This document shows, piece after piece, positions 43,032 through 54,329 of a DNA stretch of 64,000 nucleotides. Both the position numbers and the translations under genes were made by a program. The notes under the pieces are model-generated. The model was not told where the DNA came from, made no database searches, and saw only the letters and a program-made list of their open reading frames with translations. Numbering within the stretch: the first letter of the stretch is position 1; every line of letters starts with the position of its first letter. Source of the stretch: Mytilus californianus (Eukaryota; Mollusca; Bivalvia; Mytilida; Mytilidae). The DNA lies in NCBI RefSeq assembly GCF_021869535.1, contig NW_026262734.1, forward strand, positions 95,981,285-96,045,284, given 5' to 3'.

Positions 43032-43505
43032 AGTGATTAAGATTACAACACAATGTTGAATGCTTTACCCATATTTTTGACATTTTTACCAATTATGTCT
43101 GTTTGTTTTGTTCACACATCGTTGTCAATATAATGTAATTTTATGCGACTGTCACACAAATGAGAGGTTTAGCTAGCTATAAAACCAGGTTTAATCCACC
43201 ATTTCCTCAAAAGAAAATGTCTGTACCAAGTCAGGAATATGACAGTTGTTATCCATTCGTTTGAGGTGTTTGAGGTTTTGATTTTGCCATTTGATTAGGG
43301 ATTTTCCGTTTTGAATTATACTCGGAGTTCGGTATTTTTGTTATTTTACTTTTTCAGTGGGATTTGTGTTTCTCAGTCTTAAGTATTATTGAGTGTTTTG
43401 TAGACTGTTGTTTGTATTTTTGTCGTTTTTCGTTTGTTTGCCATTATACTGACAGTTTCTATTCGACCTTTCAGTTTTGATGCTTTCTTTGGTATCTTCT
43501 GTCTA
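43032..43505 (+). mobile_element. 3' tail of the RT retroelement in natural position
   Basis: TAGTGATTAAGATTACAACA, GAGAGGTTTAGCTAGCTATA, TTTAATCCACCATTTCCTC and TTTTGCCATTTGATTAGGGA, then a T-rich tail (GACTGTTGTTTGTATTTTTG) ending near TTTGGTATCTTCTG. It is contiguous with the RT relic upstream. Confidence 0.78.
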
Positions 43506-43633
43506 TTATTATATACAATCCATCGTCTTCTGGTATACACTGACTAAACGACTTTTGTAACTAAAGACTTTATAATGTCGTTACATATCCTGTTCTAATT
43601 TATTACTCAAGATAAACATGGCACAAAATAGTA

Positions 43634-43742
43634 GATATAAGAAGATGTGGTATGAGTGTCAATGAGACAACTCTCCATCCAAGTCACAATTTATAAAAGT
43701 AAACCATTATAGTACGGCCTTCAACACGGAGCCTTGGCTCAA
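43634..43742 (+). repeat. Dispersed repeat, GATGTGGTATGAGTGCC family
   Basis: AGAAGATGTGGTATGAGTGT to ACGGCCTTCAACACGGAGCC. Truncated just after CTTGGCTCA. Confidence 0.92.
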
Positions 43743-43905
43743 TATTAAGCAACAATCATTGAAATTTCAATTTTAGTCGTACATTTAAATGTTCTGTCAC
43801 AAAATTACATACCAATGTTAGATATAGCCTCATAACAACACGTTTGAAAATACCATTGTCATTTCATTGTCTTATAGCTTTCTTAAAAGAAGTTTGGATC
43901 AATGT

Positions 43906-44075
43906 TTACCATGCCCATGACGAGAAGCAAACGATTGTCATTGTAACAAGAAAGCACAAAATGCTATAGAAAATGATAGTACGACGTTTCAAATTTTGTT
44001 CATCCATTTGGTGTCTTAACATTAGTACGGCAACAGCTACTACAATCTTATCATAAGTTTGCAATTCCCGATTGC
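43906..44075 (-). CDS. Terminal exon with transmembrane helix
   Basis: 170 nt, entered with two bases of a split Ser codon. 55 residues plus stop. It has no internal start, so it is easily missed by start-based ORF calls. Confidence 0.65.
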
Positions 44076-45613
44076 CTGCAAAAAAAAATTAAAGAAAAAT
44101 ATGAATAAAAATCGAGCACTTAGTACGCATATAGATACACTTTTATCTTATTTGATATAAGGGATTTTAATATAAATTAATGTGCTATGTTATACAATAA
44201 TAACGACCTTCCTCCGAAATTACTCACCATAATTTTACTCGGTGAATTTTAAAATCATATATAGATTAATTATCAAACTATTCATTGTGAACTAAACGAC
44301 ATTTTCGTTCATTTCATGCATGTAAACAATCGACAAAGTAAACTCTTACCTCTTGAATAAATATGAATAATTATAAAAAACAAAATATATTTCAATTAAA
44401 ATCAGTCAAAGACAATTAAAGGTATTTCCAACCCAAATGCACATTTTTTAAGGGAAAATATCAGCTTCCGGTTTAAAATATCATGTCCGGTGTCAGAATA
44501 CATCTGTTGTCACTGATTCTAAATATTACATTGTTTATGGTACTTCTTTTAATGAAATATGGGATTTAATTAGCCTTTCCGGTTTGTTGACAGTCACTTG
44601 TAGTGTCTAATGGTAGCTCATTTTACAATGATTCCAAAAATATATGGTTTGAATGTACTTTTGATTGAAATAAAAAATATTTAAAGCTACTACCGGATGT
44701 CAAAATATCACTTCTGGTACTTCCCACTGTTTCCTAAAAATATTGTTAATCGGTACTTTTACATTTATTTAGTTAAATAACTTCAACTTCCTGTTCCCAA
44801 ACAAACTTTTTCGAAAGACATAGATTTTCTAATGTAATGCAAAAGACACTATTGTTTTATTATGTACCAGTATGAAGTCATTCCAAAGGTCAAACAATTC
44901 CCTTTCGAACAAATTTTTCAGGTCCGAACTAGCAATTTGTTAAATTTCTTTTGTCAATTTTTATTACCGTTTCTGAAAAAAATGTTAAAACAATCAAAAG
45001 TCAAAATTTAGAACATGAGTTTAATCTTGAACCTTGACCTCAAATTTCTTTGGGTGAACCAAGGACTTCAAAATACCCTTGGTCTTTATCACTTATGGAT
45101 CAGGAGTTTCATTAATACATTCCCTATGTCAAAAACAGAATTGGAAATTACTCTTATACGGAATCTCTGTATCTCTTCGTCAAAATTGAACAGAACATCA
45201 TGATGATATAATTAGGTATTTCGAAAAAAATAAAATTGTCGAATCCTTGCACGGTTTCTGGTGAATAGTGATAAAAAGAAAAACAGTTTTCAGGGGAATA
45301 ATTCTTGCAAAGAAAAGATTTCGATCAAACAGGATGAAATCATAAAACTCAATAGCTTTTCGATATCAAATACCGAATATATAGTGGACATACAACGAAA
45401 CAAAAATACCGCGCAAGAAAAACAAAATGGCTGAAGAAGAAGATAGTTATAATCTAAACGAATCCTAAAGGTCTTTCAACGTAAATGTGGAAATATCTTA
45501 TAATACGAAAATCTGATGAGGCTCTCCTAATACTTACTTTTCGCAGAAAACTCAATATTTTCGTTGTCATCTAAGATCTCGGCATTATACAAGACTTTAT
45601 TTACATGCAATAT
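43906..45613 (-). CDS. 3' end of a gene encoding a C-terminal membrane anchor
   Basis: Two minus-strand exons join in phase. 45613-45538 (acceptor TATGATTTCAG, donor AAAA|GTAAGTATT) encodes ILHVNKVLYNAEILDDNENI and EFSAK plus one base. 44075-43906 (acceptor TTTTTTTTTGCAG) completes Ser and reads NRELQTYDKIVVAVAVLMLR, HQMDEQNLKRR, then a hydrophobic helix (TIIFYSILCFLVTMTIVCF) and SSWAW before TAA. The dibasic KRR before a ~19-residue helix and a tail of only five residues indicate a single-pass segment at the extreme C-terminus, either tail-anchored or type I with a short tail. No initiator lies in this part, so 5' exons are missing. The 1.46-kb intron contains a dispersed repeat. Family not recognised. 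Confidence 0.6.
44460..45480 (+). repeat. Diverged ~1-kb dispersed repeat in intron
   Basis: TTCCGGTTTAAAATATCATG and CCGGATGTCAAAATATCACT, then TTGAACCTTGACCTC, CCAAGGACTTCAAAATACCC and TATCACTTATGGATC, ending near CTAAAGGTCTTTCAACG. Matches 18335-18832 and 33500-34640 in pieces. It lies in the last intron of the membrane-anchor gene. Confidence 0.6.
45538..45613 (-). CDS. Penultimate exon of the membrane-anchor gene
   Basis: 76 nt, phase 0 to 1, consensus splice sites at both ends. Encodes 25 residues from ILHVNKV to EFSAK. Confidence 0.62.
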
Positions 45614-46879
45614 CTGAAATCATATAATATATTTTTCGTATTTTCGTTATGCATTTAATAGGAAATTGATCCATGTTGTTATGTGAAGAGATTTATTAAG
45701 AACAATTAGAAGTCAGGAAATTTAAATCAAAAATGCGTACATAAACATAATTTACTTCGGTACTGACATGATTCATAACAAACCTTTCTAAATTTGTCCG
45801 TTTATTAATTTTGAAATTATAAAGAAACTAAGGTTTCAACTCCCTCAGGCAAAGTTGTCCTTAGAAGGATTTTGCTATTATTTTGGGTCATTTTTGATTA
45901 TATAGCACTTTAACTGTTTCGGTTTTATACATCCTTGGCTTTCAAATATTCGGCTTTGAGGCTTTGAACGTTCCTGATGATGGTAAATCCAGAAAAGAGC
46001 TTCGGACGCATTAAATTTACAACGTGTTGTTTTCATTATTTATTTTGTACATATCAAGGAATTCAAAAAGAATTTTGCACTACTTGAGAACTTAATGTTG
46101 ATCATAATAGATCACTGAAATTCCATATCGAATTCATCCCCAATTTATCTGGCCTGATTTTTTATCTTTGAAAACCATTTTTATAAGCTTACGTCTAGAT
46201 GTCGACTATTTTTAGTTTCAATTGATAATAATGTCTTCTTGACGTACCACATTTTTTTTAACAATAAAACGTCAGTTAAAAATCGAAAAACAAGCATTGT
46301 CCCTTACTGTCTGTTTTACATGTATATGTAAAAGAAAATTATATATAAGCTGTTAAAAGGAACACAATAGAAATAGCAAAGCAATTGCACAGCAATTGCA
46401 CATATGTTCATTTTCGTTTTGTTTTTTTTTTTTAGATTTGCGTAAATCTACCTACGATTGAAATACAGCCTTTTTGCAGTAGTCTTATTTTCTGGTACAA
46501 GTTAGCAAGAAAAAACCTACCGTACAACTCATCGGGAAATTGCAGTTTAGTCCAATTAGTGTGTGCGTTATTATCATAATTTCGATCAACATAAATTTTC
46601 CACACCGAATGAGACAAGTTTTTCAAACATTATCATTTTATAAAAACAAAACTACATGTAGATTAGAGAAGGTTTTCATTTTGCCTAATGTTTTACTGAA
46701 ATTTGAACTATTGAGGTTTCCATGTATGTGTGTTTTAAAGTTGAGATAATGCAAAACTCATACTGATCAATTGATGTAGATGTTATGTCACGGAAATGGC
46801 CCTTCTACGCGTTTTCGTGAAAAATGCACAAATTTGAATACTGTTTTAGATAGTTTTGGGACACGCAAATATAGAGCGC
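45614..46879. other. Intergenic or intronic AT-rich DNA
   Basis: TGATGATGGTAAATCCAGAA at 45975 and AACGTGTTGTTTTCATTATT at 46021 are short repeat pieces. The frame 46432-46626 ends at a GTAGGT donor but lacks an acceptor, so it is not called. Confidence 0.45.
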
Positions 46880-46958
46880 ATGCAACTATGTTGTCTGCTC
46901 TTTAGTCGGGTTGTTGTCTCTTTGACGTATTCCCCATTTCCATTCTTAATTTTATCAC
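46880..46958 (+). repeat. Dispersed repeat, TTTGGTCGGGTTGTTG family
   Basis: GTTGTCTGCTCTTTAGTCGG, TTGTTGTCTCTTTGACGTAT and CCCCATTTCCATTCTTAATT. Confidence 0.88.
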
Positions 46959-47019
46959 AATGTTTGTCTGAATGGATAACGCCTTTCGTGTAACTGTTTT
47001 TTGTGATACTTGCATGCGA

Positions 47020-47240
47020 ACAGAGGCGAAAGATACCGTAGGGATATTCAAACTCACAAGTAGAGAATAAACTGACAATTCCATGGCAAAAAAACGAAAA
47101 AACCACGGAAAGACGAACAACTGTACACAAAACGTAAAATAGAAAAACAAAGACTGAATCCCACCGAAAACCGAAGGCACCCGTCCTGTTGCTCGTGTAG
47201 GTACAAATACGGTGATAAGTCTAATTCGGTAGGTTACTTT
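47020..47240 (-). mobile_element. Detached 3' tail of the RT retroelement
   Basis: The complement contains TTTTGCCATGGAATTGTCAG, TTCTCTACTTGTGAGTTTGA and ATATCCCTACGGTATCTTTC, matching the tails at 8100-8230 and 27010-27080. It also contains TCACCGTATTTGTACCTACA and GAGCAACAGGACGGGTGCC. Confidence 0.72.
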
Positions 47241-47689
47241 CGGAGAAAAGAGGAAAAGGCTTAATTTTTCCTATTAACAAACACAACTTTTGTCATTTTT
47301 GTAGAAAAGTTAACGTTTTGCAATTTAATGACCGTGAAATATCCAAGAAAAATAATAATACTGCTTAATTCCCCCGAGAAAATGCACAATGTATGAAATT
47401 CGCAATTTTTTTAAATACTTTAACGGCATTAATATTAGTTTTGGCTTGTTAGTTTTGTTTTAGTGTCTTTGTATTTGATTACTTTTGGGACTATCATTAA
47501 CATATATTAAATAATTATGCTAAATATGAGTGCAGATGTCAAAAGTAAACTACTTTTTTAGTTTCTTTAATTGTTAACCTGATATTTAAGTGACTTTATT
47601 TCTTTTACTTGGCATACTGTAGTCGTTGTGTTGCTCTTTTCATCCTTCAAGGAGATGATTGTACACTGATAATTGCACGGTTTCCATCT

Positions 47690-48075
47690 GAAATAGATTT
47701 TGTTTCACCGGAATATAATTTACTGTGCCAATGTATCTGTACCAGATGCACATTTTGACAATTAGCATCACTTTTGTGATGCTCGTGGTCATAATATTTG
47801 AACATTCAAAATCTAATACAATTCTTATCTTTATTACAGCATACTACAATTTAACAATATCCGTATATTTAGGCCAGTACACCTGTACTAAACTACGAGC
47901 AGAGATATCGACCTTGTTGTAATAATAACATCAATAGTATAATTTACAGCACCTGATGCGAATTCCGACAGATAATGTCTCTTCAGTGATAAAAGTAGCC
48001 CAAATATTTGAGAATCCAAAACCTTAAAATGTTTTTGTACAAACAGAAAAGAGCCTGTAAGACCAAAAAAGACCA
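47690..48075. repeat. Fragments of the AAATGCGCATCTG dispersed family
   Basis: GTACCAGATGCACATTTTGA and GATGCTCGTGGTCATAATAT at 47732-47790, then GATAATGTCTCTTCAGTGAT and GAGAATCCAAAACCTTAAAA at 47970-48030. Related to 51680-51790 and to the middle of 21994-22373 (AATAAATGTCTCTTCAGTGA). Confidence 0.55.
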
Positions 48076-49060
48076 AAGAGCATTGCTAAAACTAGACAAG
48101 GAATTAGAGCTATAATACTTGAGTGATTTCTTGAAATATCTAAAATCGTTTCCTTAGTTTTATTAAGGAATTAAACTTTTTTTCTTCGCCTGATTTTTGG
48201 GTTTAAATTACTATAGGAAAGTAATTAATGGATAAAAAATCGTATGGTGGTGCACTTTTTTTTATTTTATTTTTTTTATTTTTTTGCATCGGCCATTTGA
48301 AAGCACCCCATTGTAATGATTTTCCCATTTTTCATCAATTTTTACACATTTTTGGGGCTATTATCAAGAAAAATATTACAGTTTCATAATCAAAACTTTT
48401 TTTATACTTTCACTAAAGATAAGATGAAGTGGGCCAATCTGAATAAAATTAACTTAAAAAAACTATAGGATAGTGTTTATACCAGAAAGTTTGATAAAAT
48501 TGTGTTGCTTTTTCGTGTCAAATTGGCTATGCTGTCCATTTTATGAATTTGGGATTTTTCTCTTTTTTTAGAACAAAAAGCATATTATTTCATCTTATTG
48601 GTTATAAATGATTGAACAAATTTGATATGGAATGTACATATTTCTGGTAAAATAATTTCTTTGTACCCCTCACCCATTTTGGCTGATGACGCTGACCGGA
48701 TTGGTTAAGAAAATTTATTACTCAAAAATTAAATTTTTCAAAGAGTTTAGTTTGAATATTTTTTTTTCTTAAATTCATTGATATTTTCCACTTGTATCAC
48801 ATGTTTTGGATATAATTCCCAAACGAGATTTCAACGAGACCGAAACAGATGAATACATCCTTTAATAAATATGATAAAATATGGGTCATCGGACTTTTTT
48901 TAACGCTACAGATTGTGCAAATTTGTCAGATTTTGTATAGATTATGCATGGAAAGTGACCTTAGTCCAATTTTGTGTGATAAAAAAAGAAAACTACACCA
49001 TAGAACTTTAAGATAGAATGTGAGAAGATGGCTCTTATGACATGCTTTCAGATAAGAAAA
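48076..49060. other. AT-rich DNA, nothing recognised
   Basis: T-rich low-complexity runs at 48255-48290. GGGTCATCGGAC at 48885 and GGGTCACCGGAC at 49070 repeat each other. Confidence 0.5.
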
Positions 49061-49147
49061 AAAAAATGGGGTCACCGGACTTGTTTTCTTTCTACATATT
49101 AAAATAGGTAAATTCACAACACTTTCTATTATCAATGATTATAAAAA

Positions 49148-49446
49148 ATACATTATCTGCGTTATCTCTCCTACTATCGGAGTTATCTACCCTTATGTGG
49201 CAAAGTTGAAAAAAAAATGAATCAAACAAAGAAAAATATCGTGTTTTTTTAGAAGATACAGCCGTATATATGATAAAACACAAAATTTTCTATATAAACA
49301 TGAAAATTCTCACACAAGAATTACATATTACTCTCAAAAAGTGCACATTTCATTAAAATTCTAGACCAATTCTTATCTGCTTCTTCAAAATCCAAGATGG
49401 AGGAAGACACTCAAGCCACCTTAAGCTTAATTTCAATAAAATTATT
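49148..49446 (+). repeat. Dispersed repeat, left flank of the LINE
   Basis: Matches 19520-19785: GAAAAAAAAATGAATCAAAC, ACAGCCGTATATATGATAAA and AAATCCAAGATGGAGGAAGA. The AATCCAAGATGGAGG start is host sequence, not part of the LINE protein. Confidence 0.8.
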
Positions 49447-49459
49447 TCCGTATATGGAC
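49447..49459 (+). repeat. Target-site duplication, left copy
   Basis: TCCGTATATGGAC, identical to 51509-51521 on the other side of the LINE. Confidence 0.88.
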
Positions 49460-51508
49460 GCAGATGACACTACTTTAACTGTGTCTGACAAAAGTTCTAT
49501 TGATGAAATTTTTAGAGTTTTTGAAATGTATGAAGCCAGTTCAGGTGCCAAAATAAATAGGCAAAAATCAGAGATACTGACAATTGGGAAAGGTAGAATA
49601 ACTGATACTGAAAAAAACAAATATAAATTTGAGAAAACTATATTTTATTGTTAGGAGTGTATGTTGGCAAAGACCAAACTGTGTGTGATCATTTAAATTG
49701 GAGTGGTAAAGTTAGTAAAATTAAGTCCTTATTAATTAAATATGTGGATGCAGAGGCAATTGACAATACAGGGTAGAGTGAATGTTATTTCCTCATTACT
49801 TATATAGATATAGAAAGATGTGGTATGAGTGACAATGAGACAACTCTCCATCCAAGTTACAATTTATAAAAGTAAACCATTATAGGTCAAGGTACGGCCT
49901 TCAACACGGAGCATTGGCTCACACTGAACAGCAAGCTATGTCAAGATTATGGTAATCTTTGTTTGTAACATCGATGCCAGATGATGTTTTAAGAGATCTT
50001 AAAACTGCATGTGTTAATTTTGTGTGGAATAATGGTGCACACTTAGTAAAATATAATACCACCATTAATCAAAAGTGTACTGGAGGTTTACAGTTACCCG
50101 ATATTGAATTAAAGATGTATGCATTTAGATTTACATTTTTTGCCAGGTTTTTAGACAAGAATTATAAAGTGCTATGGAATTCTACATTTAAATATTTTAT
50201 TTCAAATTTTTTTAATATGAACTTATCAGAAGAAATATTATTCATGTCTTTACCAGAAAACTTGAAGTGTATTCCTAATGTTTACAAAGAAATTTTTAAA
50301 GGTTTTATCTTATAAGAGATGATATTGAATTTGATCTTAGCACTGAAAATATATACGATCAACCTTTATTTTGTAATCCAAATATGTTGTATGATGGAAA
50401 AACTGTTATATGATATGATTTGATAAATGCTGGAATTGTTCACTCAGGTAAAAGATATATGTTATGAAGTTATAGAGGGTTTTTCTACCGGAAATGGCTA
50501 TAGTTGAGATGATACAAAATGTTACTAATCATTGTGATATTAACAATATTGTAAAAAGATAAAATATTTTATAAGTAATATTGCCTAAGGAATGAACTGA
50601 CATTATTTATAAAAATATTCATAGGAGAAATGTTTCTCGCTCTATAGATATTAACTAAATGTTATTTTCAAAGACAAATTGTCAGAGTTTTCTATGTGTT
50701 CGACAAAAGAATTGTATTTATTACTTACTAGTAAACTATGTCAGCATCCCATTTGCTATAAAAAGTGGACAGAACTTTTTGAGATTGAAGAGAATGATTT
50801 TTGTAAAGTGTGGAAAAACGTCAATTTTTATAGGAAACCATCTATATTAATGGATCTAGATTTCAAAATAGCACATTATTGTATTTTCACTTATTCTAAA
50901 CTTATGACTATGAAACTTATAAATTACAATGTATGTGATGTATATGAAAAGAAAGTAGAAAATATCACTCATTTATTTTTATTATGTTCTGAACTAGTAG
51001 AATTTCATCTGTTTCTGCAACAAAAGTTGTCAGTTTTATTTGATGATATTGATTCTGACAAAATTATTAATGTAATGTATGAAGAAGTATTTATGTTTTT
51101 TGATTTAATTGGATCTTTTAAAGGCGTAAATGTAAGTTTTGTCAATTTCATGTTATCAATAGCTAGATATTGTATCTTCAGTAGAAGGAATTTATTAAAA
51201 AAATTAAACAGTCATGTTGATCTAATCAGACTATTTAAATACACTGTAAAACATTATATAACTTACCTGTATGAATATTTGTGTGGTGCAAGATGTATGA
51301 GAAATGTTTTTGAGAAGCACTTTGTAAAGAACAATATTCTGGTACAAGAGACTGAAGGTGTCATAGCAATTAATTTTTGATTATTGTGTTGATGATATAT
51401 GTCATTTTACTTTAAAACATTGTCTTGTGATACATTTGTGTAATATGTAATATATCTATTGTATATAAATGTTGAATAATTGAATAAAGATAAAAAAAAA
51501 TATATATA
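49460..51508 (+). mobile_element. 5'-truncated LINE (non-LTR retrotransposon), dead copy
   Basis: Immediately after the left TSD the sequence encodes ADDTTLTVSDKSSIDEIFRV and SSGAKINRQKSEIL, the catalytic (Y)ADD box and following region of a LINE reverse transcriptase. QGRVNVISSLL leads into a nested repeat, then NFVWNNGAHLVK, INQKCTGGLQLPDIELKMYA and a 233-codon C-terminal frame (50679-51380), in which VENITHLFLLCSELVEFH fits the C-terminal zinc-knuckle-like region. The element ends AATTGAATAAAGATAAAAAA with an A/TA tail. Frameshifts and stops after 49652 and 50313 kill it. The layout resembles L1/Tx1-type LINEs; the clade is inferred. Confidence 0.88.
49803..49940 (+). repeat. GATGTGGTATGAGTGCC-family repeat nested in the LINE
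   Basis: AAAGATGTGGTATGAGTGAC to TACGGCCTTCAACACGGAGC and GAACAGCAAGCTATG. LINE coding sequence resumes directly after it (TCAAGATTATGG), so the repeat moved after the LINE inserted. Confidence 0.9.
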
Positions 51509-51521
51509 TCCGTATATGGAC
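51509..51521 (+). repeat. Target-site duplication, right copy
   Basis: TCCGTATATGGAC directly after the A/TA tail of the LINE. Confidence 0.88.
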
Positions 51522-51599
51522 TTAGAGTTTGTATGAGAAAGATTTAGTACTTAATTTCAAAACAAATCTAAAATTTTAAAACAGAAATTTCAATCGAAC

Positions 51600-51800
51600 A
51601 CAACTTTCATTCTCGTTACGAAGTACTAGCTAGTGGGCTGGTGATTCTATCTGTGACTATCAGCGGAGGTATTTACCCAGATGTACCAATTTTACTGCAC
51701 CAGATGCGCATTTCGCCAAATATTGTATCTTTTGTGATGTTCGTTGAAGATTATTTGGAAATCGAAAGCATAATACAATCGTTGAAGGACTGATAGAACA
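51600..51800. repeat. AAATGCGCATCTG-family fragment
   Basis: TGCACCAGATGCGCATTTCG and TCTTTTGTGATGTTCGTTGA, then GGAAATCGAAAGC. Related to 47732-47810. Confidence 0.6.
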
Positions 51801-51965
51801 GAAAAGGATCTATATGAATCTTATTTTTGATATGGTTAACTCAGCTTACGAAAATAGTAGTCACAGTTTGCTTGATTCTAAATGCGCTTTGCATACAGAA
51901 CTGTTTGTTTTACTCGAAAAATGAAATTGATTAATAATTAATCTTCTAATACTCATGATACTTAC

Positions 51966-52160
51966 GTTTTCAATATAAACATGATACATGGTAAAACATC
52001 TCCTTCCACTTTAATTTTTGTTATCTCTGTGACAGATAACCAACATAGTTTTTGTCGTTCTGCAAGCACTTTTATTCTATTTTGACCAACCATAGACAGA
52101 TTAGGTTCCAACGTTGTTTCTACACAAATGTCTATACATAAGAAGTTTCTTGCAACTACT
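51966..52160 (-). CDS. Candidate exon, possibly of the membrane-anchor gene
   Basis: The minus-strand frame reads TCKIVVARNFLCIDICVETT, LEPNLSMVGQNRIKVLAERQ and KLCWLSVTEITKIKVEGDVL before a strong donor (AAAAC|GTAAGTATC). Composition is coding-like and the donor is near consensus. It ends in phase 2, while the exon at 45538 starts in phase 0, so if they belong together an exon is missing between them (the LINE lies there). In frame, the donor also creates a TAA, so it could instead be a terminal codon. The upper boundary is uncertain. Family unknown. Confidence 0.4.
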
Positions 52161-53074
52161 ATTTTACAGGTTTTTAAGAGACAGTTTTTTTTTCTTTAGA
52201 TTTTTTGTTAGTTTTTGTTTGTCTTTTTATGTACAGAATAGCTAATATGATATCCGAAGATTGAAGTTTGATTACCTCTGCAACATATACACAAGTCTTT
52301 TTAAATCAGATTACTTGTATTTTGTTGTATTTGAATGCTTTCTATTTTGAAGATACAAGGAATTTAGTTTTGAAAGTCACTGTAAAATTTATTCAGCTTT
52401 TGCTGATATTTGGGTTAAAAGCTTGATATATTGTTGAAGTAAAAATGTGAATTTCTAGTTGTTTTCATTGTTTGTGTCGTTGCTTCTGGGCATATATGTT
52501 AATGTCTGTTTTAATTTTGGTTTAATGTTGTTCAACATGTTCAACCTTTGAAATATTGCCATATAAATTATACAAATAATTGTAATAACATGAAGGTGTC
52601 TGTATCTGTTTTGTTATTTGTTGTTAGTTAACGAGTTGTGGTCTCTGTAAAGAAGAACAACTTCTATGAGAGCACGTATCTGTTAACTTGGCATTGTCAT
52701 AGGGTGTATATAGAACACCGCATATATGATGCAACATTGTTGCCGTTATAGAGATATGCAAGGATCGACTGACTCCTATAGATTGAAAAGTTTGCGTTCT
52801 AAATAAAAATAAATAGAAAACAAATAGAATACCATTCAAATTACAATATAAAAGAAAAATCAAAGACAATAACAACATTTAGGTATGAATACCGCATTGT
52901 TCTGTGATCTTGATTTCTTTGATTTTTTCAATTTTCTTTTTTTCTTCCTCTCCTAAAATGTAAAGAATTCGTTTGTATGAATATGTTTTATTTGATGCAA
53001 TATACGGGACTTGTTTTCATAGGTTTACTGTCAATTATAAAGAAATATTATCTACTCTGATATGTTTTAAATTG
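52161..53074. other. AT-rich DNA with one weak minus-strand frame
   Basis: TTTTTATTTAG at about 52805 (minus) precedes an open frame, FRTQTFQSIGVSRSLHISIT, that ends at 52624. GTTAACAGATACG and CAACTCGTTAAC are mirrored within it. No gene is called. Confidence 0.35.
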
Positions 53075-53462
53075 TTATTTCGTCCTTTATTCTGCTATTG
53101 CACTTCTGTGTCAGATCACGAGGAGGACAATGTGTCCAAAAATATATTTTGCCCTTCAGAATTCGCATTGTGCCCGCCCCATGCCAGGGAGCTGTGATAC
53201 ATTGGTCGTTGTTTGTTGATGTCTGCAATATTTGTTTATATTTACTTTTTCAGCTAAAATAAGGCCATTGAACTTTGTCATTTAGAGCCTTTTATAAGCT
53301 TCTTTATGATATTAGTTTTGCTCATTGATGAAACCTTTGATAGTTTGCTATGGTTTTGCTCATTGTTTTGGGAAAGTTATTGTGATCTACAAATACTTTG
53401 ATTCGCGTCATTTGGAATCTGTTGGATAGTTGTATCATTATACCACATCTCTTTATCATATA
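53075..53462 (+). repeat. Long dispersed repeat (GAGGAGGACAATG ... ACCACATC)
   Basis: TCTGCTATTGCACTTCTGTG, GAGGAGGACAATGTGTCC, CCCATGCCAGGGAGC, TAAAATAAGGCCATTG and TTTTGCTCATTG, ending ATTATACCACATCTC. The 3' end is the complement of the GATGTGGTAT family start. Confidence 0.8.
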
Positions 53463-53689
53463 GGAAATCTCAGAAAATTTTATTTGTATGAACATGTATT
53501 AGTTAATGCAATGTAAGATGCTAGTTTCAATAGATTTACATTTGATTTGAAGGAGTATATTAAATAATCAATTGGGATATTTTTCAATTGTTATAATTTA
53601 TATAATTCTCCTTTGGAGTAAAACCCGTGCTTACCAATATCTCAAAACTTGCTTTTGGTTATAAATAAGGCTGTAAGTTTTGAATTGGT

Positions 53690-53880
53690 TTTTTTATCTC
53701 CGTATTTTTTCATATTGGGGCCTTTTATAGCTGACTTTACGGCATAAGTTTTGCTCATATTTGAAGGCCACATGGTGACCTTTAATTGCTTACATCCATG
53801 TTATTTTTACTCTGGTGTAAATTTGCCTTGTTGGAAACTATACCACTTCTCCATTTCTCATATATAAAGTACCTTAACTT
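53690..53880 (+). repeat. 3' part of the same long repeat
   Basis: GGGGCCTTTTATAGCTGACT, TTGAAGGCCACATGGTGACC and ACTATACCACTTCTCC. Confidence 0.75.
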
Positions 53881-54329
53881 CAGTGTGTGACGAAAAGAAT
53901 GAAGAATGTATTTCAATTAACTAAGTATACTATGTAATGACTGCTTGGCTTGGGAGTAATAACACGATTATAGCCTGACGTTTGTTTTACTTTTGTCTTC
54001 TTTTTCTATAAAAAATAATTGCCATGTGTAATTAATAGAAAGCGGATTTCCCCTTTGCTGTTTTATGTAAAGTATCTCAGAAATAGATACATATATTTGG
54101 AAAGAAAAACACCTTTTATTAGACTTCTAGAAAACATTTATAATTGCACCGTTTGTATTCTATGATTTGTATGTTCCAATCCACATGGTAGCAACAAAAA
54201 AGTGATTATAGCCTGGTAAAGCTTGATTATTTATTAGTTGGCTTTGAACTAGCTTTCAGCTACTACGGGTATACTCTGCTGCTTTGTGTCTTTTGTCTTT
54301 TTGTTATTCTTTTTTCTGCTTTGTGCCAT

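Noticed and set aside
46432-46626. Exon ending at a GTAGGT donor
   Set aside because: The frame opens after two stops with no AG acceptor in the available span.
49397-49459. ATGGAGGAAGACAC as the true start of the LINE protein
   Set aside because: It lies in the flanking dispersed repeat (also at 19750). The LINE begins only after the TSD at 49460.
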